A DNA stretch of 64,000 bases from RQOF01 sp964461135 (GTDB taxonomy: Bacteria > Calditrichota > Calditrichia > RBG-13-44-9). Both the position numbers and the translations under genes were made by a program. How positions within the stretch are numbered: position 1 is the stretch's first letter; the number at the start of each line of letters is the position of its first letter. The notes beneath the pieces were generated by a model. That model was not told the origin of the DNA, did no database searches, and saw nothing but the letters and a program-made list of their open reading frames with translations. Positions 9,887-16,765 of the stretch are shown here, piece by piece. The stretch is taken from positions 1 to 64,000 of the forward strand of contig CAYWTB010000003.1 in assembly GCA_964461135.1 (NCBI GenBank), written 5' to 3'.

Positions 9887-10533
9887 TGATGGTACGGGAG
9901 GCTGATCATCCCCACCAGCATATGCCGCTGATGTCTGCCGGGGCGGTCATGATTATGCTGCATGGCCGGGGAGCCACCGCCGGGGATATCCTGCTGCTGG
10001 CGGACGAATTGCAGGGAAACGGGGTGCATTATGTAGCCCCGCAGGCTGTCGGAAACAGCTGGTATCCCTTCCGTTTTATGGAAAGCATAGAAAAGAACCA
10101 GCCCTGGCTGTCCTCAGCCCTGAAAGTGCTGGATGCTATTGTCCGGAATGTCCGCGATAATGGCATTCCGCCGGAAAAAATTATCCTGCTGGGATTTTCT
10201 CAGGGTGCCTGCCTGGCCCTGGAGTATGCCGTGCGGCATGCGCGACGTTATGGCGGATTGGCAGCCCTCAGCGGTGGATTGATCGGGCCGCCCGGAACAT
10301 CGTGGAATTATGGCGGATCTCTGGCTGGCACCCCGGTATTTCTGGGCTGTGATGAAGAGGATTATCATATTCCGCGGGAACGGGTGTTGGAAAGTACCGG
10401 GGCGATGAAGGGTATGGGTGCGGAGGTAAGCATGCAGCTTTACCGGAATATGGGACATACCATCAACCGGGATGAAATTAAGCAGGTGCAGGTAATACTG
10501 GATACAGTAACGGGTAATGGCAGGAATCAGTAA
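9886..10533 (+). CDS. alpha/beta-hydrolase esterase, MhqD-like
   Basis: Serine carboxylesterase/phospholipase family (DUF-free alpha/beta hydrolase fold). The nucleophile elbow GFSQGA is at about residue 105, the oxyanion region is MLHGRGATAGDI near residue 25, the acid is likely Asp in GCDEEDYHIP and the His in GHTINRDE. The start is translationally coupled to the dioxygenase: GTG at 9883 and ATGs at 9886 and 9889 overlap its stop, with AGGAA at 9876-9880. MhqO-type dioxygenase plus MhqD-type hydrolase is a known pairing in catechol/hydroquinone resistance of Firmicutes, so this pair probably detoxifies quinone-like compounds. Confidence 0.8.
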   Translation: MMVREADHPHQHMPLMSAGAVMIMLHGRGATAGDILLLADELQGNGVHYVAPQAVGNSWYPFRFMESIEKNQPWLSSALKVLDAIVRNVRDNGIPPEKIILLGFSQGACLALEYAVRHARRYGGLAALSGGLIGPPGTSWNYGGSLAGTPVFLGCDEEDYHIPRERVLESTGAMKGMGAEVSMQLYRNMGHTINRDEIKQVQVILDTVTGNGRNQ

Positions 10534-11263
10534 AACCATGCACGCTCCTGAAAAGTGCAGTCCGTTAAACCGGCTGCATGGAAGCAGGCCGGCAGACCGA
10601 TGTCATCCCTTGCAGGGAAGACATCAATCAGTAGAATCCTCAAAGTTATAATAAAGAATTATTCAAAATATAGAGGATTTATTTGCCACGAGTTAAAATT
10701 CGCGGCAAATTGGAAAACCCCTTCAGTACAATTTCATATAAAAACTGGGATTAGCTAATAAATTTCCACAACATGTTTTTCCATCAATCCAGCAGTTAAA
10801 ACGTGTGGCAAATTTATATCCTAATCAAGATTTTCAATGAAAGAAGAATTAAAAAAACGCCAGGAAAATATCAGAAAACTTCTGTAAAAAATCGGTAAAT
10901 AAAAAGTTTGTGAATTAATAAGGTTAACATATGTTATTACAACAAATTCATTTACTATATTGACATTTATTGAAATTATAATTACTTTTTTTCGACAGTT
11001 AGTTATCAGTTACACCAATGTGGTGGAACTCAAAGCAATTTACATGGCTATTGTTTTACAAATGATTAAAAAAAGTTATCTGTTTAAAAGAACTATACTC
11101 TTCCTATTCTTTTAAATGTTCAGTGGATTATTTTATATTTGATTAGTTCAGTAAAAACCAGAGTTTTGCTTCGCGCCACCCCAAAAACTATGGATTCTGG
11201 ATTGAAAATTAAATCATAACTTTTAATAGATTCAATTGTCAAGAATAATAGGAGCAAATAAGG
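10534..11263. other. AT-rich intergenic region, no gene recognised
   Basis: About 730 bases without a supportable gene. A short imperfect hairpin lies at 10682-10709 (TTTGCCACGA paired with TCGCGGCAAA, 9 of 10). Related GGCAAATTT words recur near 10806. It probably holds the promoter of the redox locus that starts at 11264, but I cannot point to a clear -35/-10 pair. Confidence 0.4.
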
Positions 11264-11806
11264 ATGTCCACCTGCCAACATGAATGGGAAATGACAAATA
11301 TCCAGTTTGGCATTATCGTTTTTGAAAAATGTTCTCACTGCAATGGTTTAAGAACTTATTTCTCCCCTATAGTTGTTGGAGATGATTATCGTGAAGGCGA
11401 CTGTCTATGGAGAGTCATGGAAAATGCCCAATCATTTCGGTTTGACCTGAGGTGTAAAAAATGCAACCGTCTTGAGAAATATGATGATATTATGGGATTT
11501 ATGTATTGCACCGGATGTCTGCCTGATTGTAAGGTTGAAATTCTACAGAAAAAATATGCGATTAAAAAAACCTGGGTTATGGTGGCGTTTGGTTTTCTGA
11601 CAGATAGTTTTCCCAAGCCAATTTCCCCGGAAAGACTTATGATTCTTGATGATTATTTCAACCAAAAGAGAGATACTTCTCGTTCCACCATAAAAATTCT
11701 GTCCTATGATCTGATTGAAAACTTTTCCTATTGTAAAGGTGAATTTATTTTTGACGTGGGCATGCTCTCCCTGGAACCACCAACAGAGAGAAAACCTTTA
11801 TTTTAG
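11264..11806 (+). CDS. cysteine-rich protein of unknown function (zinc-ribbon-like)
   Basis: I do not recognise a characterised family. The 180-residue protein has four clustered Cys/His elements in its first half: CQHEWE (residue 4), CSHCNGL (near 25), CKKCNRLEKYDD (near 63) and CTGCLPDC (near 86). The spacing suggests two zinc ribbons or an Fe-S site. The C-terminal half has no Cys pairs except one near FSYCKG and looks globular. No signal peptide or membrane segment. It is the first gene of the plus-strand run that leads into the DRTGG, hydrogenase-like and NuoEFG-like genes (46 nt to the next start), which suggests a role in the same system. Confidence 0.6.
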   Translation: MSTCQHEWEMTNIQFGIIVFEKCSHCNGLRTYFSPIVVGDDYREGDCLWRVMENAQSFRFDLRCKKCNRLEKYDDIMGFMYCTGCLPDCKVEILQKKYAIKKTWVMVAFGFLTDSFPKPISPERLMILDDYFNQKRDTSRSTIKILSYDLIENFSYCKGEFIFDVGMLSLEPPTERKPLF

Positions 11807-11852
11807 GATTGATATTTATTATGTGTGTAAAATTCAATATAGGAGAGATTGA

Positions 11853-12188
11853 ATGACGACTAAAGAGCTAATTGAAATTGTAAAACTCAAACCGTTAAGC
11901 AAATTTGAGCATCGGGAAATAAATGGTGTTTTTGTTTCGGATATGTTGAGTGATGTTATGGCAGGTGCTCAATCCGGTAACCTTTGGGTAACTGTGCAAA
12001 CACATAAAAGTATCGTTCCCGCAGCCAATCTGGTGGATGTTTCTGCGATCATTATTACCAGTGGTAAAGTCATTCCTCAAGAAACTGTGGATCTTGCTAC
12101 AAAGCACGATATTGCCATCCTATCTACCGAAGTGTCCACTTTTGAACTGGTCGGGAAACTGTATAGTTTAGGACTCGTCTCTTCATAG
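11853..12188 (+). CDS. stand-alone DRTGG-domain protein
   Basis: Small (111 aa) protein made of a single DRTGG domain, the module also found N-terminal in some phosphotransacetylases and CBS proteins. Visible family features are the VSDMLSDVMAGAQSGNLWVT segment, IVPAANLVDVSAIIITSGK and the end DIAILSTEVSTFELVGKLYSLG. In anaerobic bacteria such proteins sit beside [FeFe]-hydrogenase genes and HATPase proteins; their ligand is unknown. A ribosome site (AGGAGAG) precedes the ATG. It is followed after 82 nt by a second DRTGG protein that carries an extra ATPase domain, so the two may form a sensor pair. Confidence 0.82.
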   Translation: MTTKELIEIVKLKPLSKFEHREINGVFVSDMLSDVMAGAQSGNLWVTVQTHKSIVPAANLVDVSAIIITSGKVIPQETVDLATKHDIAILSTEVSTFELVGKLYSLGLVSS

Positions 12189-12270
12189 CTGAATTGATTT
12201 CTTTCTAATAACTATGATTTAAGGACTAGTTTATATTTTTTATCTTTGCATTTAAAGCCGGGTTATCAAT

Positions 12271-13068
12271 GTGAAAGTAAAGATGATAAAGAATGTGCTG
12301 GAAGCTTCCGTAATTGTTGGTGAAGATAAGCTTGACACAATGGTTGAACATGTTTATGCCTCTGACTTGATGAGCGATGTTTTAGCTTTTGGAAAACCCC
12401 ATTCAATTTTGCTTACCGGTTTAGCAACCCAGCAAGCCATCATATCTGCTCACATGGCTGAATTTGAGGGTGTGGTACTCATCCGGGGTAAAATGCCCAA
12501 GGATGGTTCAGCGAAATTTGCCCAGGAGAACAATTTGATTTTACTCTCCACGGATTTGGACATGTATGATGCCTGTGTCAGAATAAATTCAGTCGAAAAC
12601 GGAAGTTTTTCTCAAGTGAAAACTGAACCTGCAAAACACAGGAGAGAAGAAATTTTGCTCAGTCATGAGTTCCATATCGAAGGGAACGATTTTACCAATG
12701 CAGGAATGGTATCTACCGATATCAAGTCTCTCTTAAAAAAAATAGGGTTAGACCCGGTCCTTATCCGCAGAATTGCGATCTCCTGCTATGAGGGAGAAAT
12801 GAATGTTGTGATGCATGCGAAACGGGCAAAAGTTAGCCTGACAGTAACTCCCAAACTTATTGAAGTGCTGATAGACGATGAAGGCAAGGGAATTCCGGAT
12901 GTTGGATTGGCTATGCAGCAGGGATTTACTACTGCCACTGAAGAAATGAGAGCTATGGGATTCGGATCAGGGATGGGATTACCTAATATAAAGAAAAATT
13001 CAGATGAACTGCATATCGAAAGTAAAGTCGAGAAAGGGACAAAACTACAGATAAGGTTTTTTATTTAA
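12271..13068 (+). CDS. DRTGG domain fused to HATPase (anti-sigma/serine-kinase-like) domain
   Basis: Fusion protein of 265 residues. Residues 1-115 form a DRTGG domain (YASDLMSDVLAFGKPHSILLTG, LLSTDLDMYDACVRI), paralogous to the preceding gene. Residues about 130-265 form a GHKL/HATPase fold like RsbW/SpoIIAB: EGEMNVVMHA as N-box, DDEGKGIPD as the nucleotide G1 box and GFGSGMGLPNIKK as the glycine-rich lid. In clostridial hydrogenase loci these two domains are usually separate neighbouring genes, so the fusion supports direct partnership. The GTG at 12271 is preferred because the family start resembles MKVK; an ATG follows at 12283. Likely a regulator of the redox complex encoded downstream. 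Confidence 0.85.
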   Translation: MKVKMIKNVLEASVIVGEDKLDTMVEHVYASDLMSDVLAFGKPHSILLTGLATQQAIISAHMAEFEGVVLIRGKMPKDGSAKFAQENNLILLSTDLDMYDACVRINSVENGSFSQVKTEPAKHRREEILLSHEFHIEGNDFTNAGMVSTDIKSLLKKIGLDPVLIRRIAISCYEGEMNVVMHAKRAKVSLTVTPKLIEVLIDDEGKGIPDVGLAMQQGFTTATEEMRAMGFGSGMGLPNIKKNSDELHIESKVEKGTKLQIRFFI

Positions 13069-13112
13069 CGGCACCTTTTTAATAATTATATATCAGAAAG
13101 GTCGATTGTAAA

Positions 13113-14384
13113 ATGGTGCAATACTATCACGCGCACAAAGTAATTGATGACAAATGTCAAGGACACATGAAGTGTTTACGACATTGTCCTACCGGAGCCA
13201 TTCGAGTTAGAGGGGGTAAGACGATTATTTCCGAAGAGCTTTGTGTCGATTGCGGTCTTTGCATATCAGTATGTCCTTCACAGGCCATTATTCCGATTAC
13301 CGATTCCTTTGGTGAAATTTCCAATTTCAAATATAAAGTGGTGGTGCCTTCGCCGGTACTTTACTCGCAGTTCGATTCCAGCATTCATCCTTATATTATC
13401 CATCTTGCTCTCAAAGAACTTGGCTTTGACGAGGTTATGGATGTAAATACTTCGACTGCTGCACTGGCTAAGGTCCTGTTAAAATACATAACAGATTATA
13501 ATGGCAGGTTACCTTTAATATCTTCTCATTGTCCTTCAATCTTGCGATTGATCCAGGTCAAATATCCTGATCTGGTGGAACTTGTGGTACCATTAGATGT
13601 ACCCAGGGAAGTTACCGCCCGGGAAATTAGAAAGAACCTTCCAGCCAGAAAAGGACTTAAACCGGAAGATATTGAAATAATATATATATCTCCCTGCCCG
13701 GCCAAGATCGTTTCCATTAAACAACCTGCAGAGAAAGAAAAATCCTGGTTCGATGGGGGTATATCGATCAAGGATGTGTATCCTATCTTGCTTCCTCATG
13801 TAGTAGCAATAAAGAAAAAATTTGATGAAAGCCAAATTCCCGAGGACTTCTCTTTTAACGCCGGTTGGGCAACACTTGGGGGTATCACCCGGGAAGTTAA
13901 GACGGATAATTGGCTGGCTGTTTCCGGTTTAGATCATGTGATGAAAATCTTCGATGATATAGAGAACTCACGTTTGCGAAATATCGATTTTGTAGAAGCC
14001 CATGTTTGCATGTTGGGCTGCATCGGAGGCCCTTTTAGTATCGAAAATCCTTATGTTGCCAGAAGTAATAGCATTAAGCAACGCGCCAAGTATGAGAAAC
14101 CCGTAAAGGTGAATGAGGAAGATGTATTCAAAAAATTTGAAGAGGATTACTATTACTTGGAAAAACCGGTTTTACCGCGCCCAACCAAGTTTTTCGACTC
14201 CGACCTTGAGACATCAATTAAAAGGATGAAGGAGATCGAAAGGGTTTATCAAAAACTACGTCAGATTGACTGTGGTTGTTGTGGTGCACCTACCTGTATG
14301 GCTTTTGCTGAGGATTTTGTTAAAAGGGAGGTCAAACTGACGGATTGTATCTTTTTAGCAGAGAAAGAAGAAAGCGAAGAATAG
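13113..14384 (+). CDS. HydS-like [FeFe]-hydrogenase-related iron-sulfur protein
   Basis: Monomeric [FeFe]-hydrogenase homologue of the group C/D (HydS, HfsB-like) type. Two N-terminal [4Fe-4S] motifs (CQGHMKCLRHC, CVDCGLCISVC) precede the H-domain at about residues 75-330. A C-terminal CoFeSP-type cluster motif (CGCCGAPTCMAFAEDF...DC) lies near 395-425. H-cluster ligands appear conserved at C140, C195, C299 and C303. The proton-relay Cys of the usual TSCCP motif is replaced by His139 (SSHCP). Loss of that Cys is known from sensory hydrogenases, which are slow or non-catalytic. It sits directly before NuoE/F/G-like genes and may sense redox or H2 for them, or be their electron-input module. 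Confidence 0.82.
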   Translation: MVQYYHAHKVIDDKCQGHMKCLRHCPTGAIRVRGGKTIISEELCVDCGLCISVCPSQAIIPITDSFGEISNFKYKVVVPSPVLYSQFDSSIHPYIIHLALKELGFDEVMDVNTSTAALAKVLLKYITDYNGRLPLISSHCPSILRLIQVKYPDLVELVVPLDVPREVTAREIRKNLPARKGLKPEDIEIIYISPCPAKIVSIKQPAEKEKSWFDGGISIKDVYPILLPHVVAIKKKFDESQIPEDFSFNAGWATLGGITREVKTDNWLAVSGLDHVMKIFDDIENSRLRNIDFVEAHVCMLGCIGGPFSIENPYVARSNSIKQRAKYEKPVKVNEEDVFKKFEEDYYYLEKPVLPRPTKFFDSDLETSIKRMKEIERVYQKLRQIDCGCCGAPTCMAFAEDFVKREVKLTDCIFLAEKEESEE

Positions 14385-14430
14385 GAGAATTTTTTTTATA
14401 AATCCTCCCAATGCATAGGTGGATAATTCT

Positions 14431-14883
14431 ATGAAAGAGAAAGCGTATATCAACATATTTTCAAAATTTAAAGGAATAGAGGGAGATTTGATCCCGATCC
14501 TCTTAAATATTCAGGAAAAATTCGGGTATATCTCCCTAGAAGCCATCAAATATACTTCTCGATTTTTAAAAATATCAGAAAATCAAATCTTTGGAGTTGC
14601 CACGTTCTACCCTAAGTTTCGCTTTACCGAGCCCGGCAAAAAATCTATTAAAGTTTGTATGGGAACAGCCTGCCATGTCCGGGGCGGACAGTTTCTATCC
14701 GAGACAGTGGGGTGGAAGTTAGGTATTTCTATTGGGCAGGTAACAGCGGATAAGCGCTTCGATTTTCAGCGAGCAACTTGTTTAGGATGCTGCACATTAG
14801 GACCAGTCGTTCAAATCAACGAGGATATCCATAGCCGTATGATAGTGACTCGCTTAAAGGAGATATTAGAAGAACATGATTAG
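14431..14883 (+). CDS. NuoE-like [2Fe-2S] subunit (HydC/HndA type)
   Basis: 24-kDa-type thioredoxin-fold subunit carrying one [2Fe-2S] cluster. The four ligands are in CMGTACHVRG (about residue 77) and CLGCCTLGP (about residue 118). An N-terminal helical part (LIPILLNIQEKFGYI) is typical. The ATG at 14431 is chosen because AGGTGG at 14417-14422 lies 8 nt upstream; a GTG at 14419 would bury that site. The gene is 46 nt after the HydS-like gene and overlaps the next start by 8 nt, so a stoichiometric complex with NuoF-like and NuoG-like subunits is expected. NuoE homologues of bifurcating hydrogenases (HydC) have the same architecture. Confidence 0.92.
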   Translation: MKEKAYINIFSKFKGIEGDLIPILLNIQEKFGYISLEAIKYTSRFLKISENQIFGVATFYPKFRFTEPGKKSIKVCMGTACHVRGGQFLSETVGWKLGISIGQVTADKRFDFQRATCLGCCTLGPVVQINEDIHSRMIVTRLKEILEEHD

Positions 14884-16765
14884 CCTGGAGGAAAAAAGAA
14901 AAGAAGCTTTAAGGAAATGGGAGTTACTTGAAAATAATAATATCCCAATCATATACTTAGGTACTGCAACTTGTGGCCGTGCTGCTGGTGCTATGAATGT
15001 GCTCGATACTGTTCGGAAGACCCTTAAAGAAAATAAATTAAAAGCTAAAATTATTCAGGTAGGATGCATTGGACCTTGTTACCTGGAACCACTCTTGGAT
15101 GTCAAGCTTCCAGGTCATCCACGAATAAGTTATGCAAGTGTTAATCCGGAGAAGGCAAAATTAATAATTGAGAGCTGCCTTATAGAAGAGAATCCATTGC
15201 CAAATCTTGCGGCGGGATATTTTGGTAAAAATGGTCAAGAATCTACTAATGGTATTCCCAAATTCTTCGATCTGCCCATGCTAAAACCCCAGGTAAGATT
15301 GGTGTTGCGGAACTGTGGATTTATTGATCCGGAAAATATTGATCATTACCTGGCGAATAGTGGTTACGACGGTCTCATAAATGCATTTAAGATGGGCCCG
15401 GAAAAAGTAATTGCAGAAGTCAAAGAAGCTGGTTTACGCGGACGGGGCGGAGCGGGATTTCCTACTTACAAAAAATGGGAAATATGCAGAAATTCCCCTG
15501 GTTCTGTAAAATATATGATCTGCAATGTTTCGGAAGGCGATCCGGGTGCATTTATGAACAGATCTTTGATAGAGAGTGATCCACATTGTGTGCTCGAAGG
15601 TCTGCTTATTGCTTCCTATGCTATTGGTGCTAACCATGGTTATGTTTATATAAATGCGGACTACCATTTAGCCATTGCTCGATTAAAGAAAGCTGCGGGC
15701 CGGATGAAAGAGTGTGGCCTCTTGGGAAAGAACATTCTGAATTCAGGGTTCGATTTCGATGTCACGATAAAAGAAGGAGCAGGAGCCTTTGTCTGTGGAG
15801 AGGAGACCGCCCAGATCGGTGCTATCGAGGGAAAAAGAGGCATGCCCCGGTCACGCCCCCCCTTTCCGGCAGTTTCAGGACTCCACGACAAACCAACAAT
15901 CATTAATAACGTGGAAACTTTGGGAACCATTCCCAATATTTTGAGGAATGGAGCCGCCTGGTACAGACAATTTGGAGTTCAGGGTAACTACGGGACGAAA
16001 ACATTCTCATTGGTAGGCTCAGTACGTCGAGGCGGGCTTATTGAAGTGTCCCTGGGAATAAAAATGCGCCAGATTATCTTTGATATAGGTGGGGGCACAT
16101 GGAAACCGTTTAAAGGAGTCCAGACCGGCGGACCATCCGGTGGATGTCTTTCGGAAGAGTTTTTGGATATCCCTGTTGAATATGAAGCGATGACGGCCGC
16201 GGGTTCAATTATGGGATCAGGTGGCTTGATTGTGATGGATGAAGATACTTGTGTGGTAGATTTAGCTCTTTACTTTCTCAATTTTACCCAGAAAGAATCT
16301 TGCGGGAAATGCGTCCCCTGCCGGGTGGGTACCTGGCAGATGGTGAATATTCTTGAGAGAATTGTGAAGGGCCGAAGCGAGCCTGAAGATCTTTCCAAAC
16401 TTCAGATCTTAGCCGAAACTGTTCAGCGGGCATCGTTGTGCGGATTAGGGCAAACGGCCCCGAATCCGGTTCTAACAACACTGCGTTACTTCCGTTCCGA
16501 GTATCTTGCCCATGTGAAAGAAAAATACTGTCAATCCGCTGTCTGCAAGGAACTCGTGGTTTATGAAATAGATAGCGATAAATGCAATGGTTGCCAACTT
16601 TGTGTTAATGTGTGTCCAACTGATGCGATAAAAGGAGCCAAGGCAGAATTACATAGCATAGATTTATACCGATGTATAAAATGCAAAGCCTGTTATGAAG
16701 TTTGTCGTTATGATCCTTTGGCCGGTAATGCTATTGTGATCAGGTCGAAAAGGAATGTTGCATGA
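14876..16765 (+). CDS. NuoF-like FMN/NAD(P)H-binding subunit with extra Fe-S domains (HydB/HndC type)
   Basis: 629-residue flavoprotein of the HydB/HndC/NuoF family that exchanges electrons with NAD(H) or NADP(H). Domain order: N-terminal thioredoxin-like [2Fe-2S] domain (GTATCGRAAG and VGCIGPCYLEP), FMN/NADH Rossmann domain with RGRGGAGFPTYKKWE and GAGAFVCGEETA, SLBB segment, [4Fe-4S] domain ESCGKCVPCRVGT, and two C-terminal [4Fe-4S] motifs (CNGCQLCVNVC, CIKCKACYEVC). The additional N- and C-terminal clusters distinguish it from respiratory NuoF and are a hallmark of electron-bifurcating hydrogenases and related enzymes. Overlaps NuoE by 8 nt and the next gene by 4 nt (ATGA). Confidence 0.92.
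   Translation: MISLEEKRKEALRKWELLENNNIPIIYLGTATCGRAAGAMNVLDTVRKTLKENKLKAKIIQVGCIGPCYLEPLLDVKLPGHPRISYASVNPEKAKLIIESCLIEENPLPNLAAGYFGKNGQESTNGIPKFFDLPMLKPQVRLVLRNCGFIDPENIDHYLANSGYDGLINAFKMGPEKVIAEVKEAGLRGRGGAGFPTYKKWEICRNSPGSVKYMICNVSEGDPGAFMNRSLIESDPHCVLEGLLIASYAIGANHGYVYINADYHLAIARLKKAAGRMKECGLLGKNILNSGFDFDVTIKEGAGAFVCGEETAQIGAIEGKRGMPRSRPPFPAVSGLHDKPTIINNVETLGTIPNILRNGAAWYRQFGVQGNYGTKTFSLVGSVRRGGLIEVSLGIKMRQIIFDIGGGTWKPFKGVQTGGPSGGCLSEEFLDIPVEYEAMTAAGSIMGSGGLIVMDEDTCVVDLALYFLNFTQKESCGKCVPCRVGTWQMVNILERIVKGRSEPEDLSKLQILAETVQRASLCGLGQTAPNPVLTTLRYFRSEYLAHVKEKYCQSAVCKELVVYEIDSDKCNGCQLCVNVCPTDAIKGAKAELHSIDLYRCIKCKACYEVCRYDPLAGNAIVIRSKRNVA

Noticed and set aside
10555..10758. A 67-codon open frame in the gap after the esterase gene
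   Set aside because: Weak start, unusual composition and it covers the hairpin at 10682; no support for coding.
13113..14384. Calling the HydS-like protein a catalytic [FeFe]-hydrogenase
   Set aside because: The TSCCP motif lacks its first Cys, and the domain build fits sensory groups; catalytic turnover cannot be claimed.
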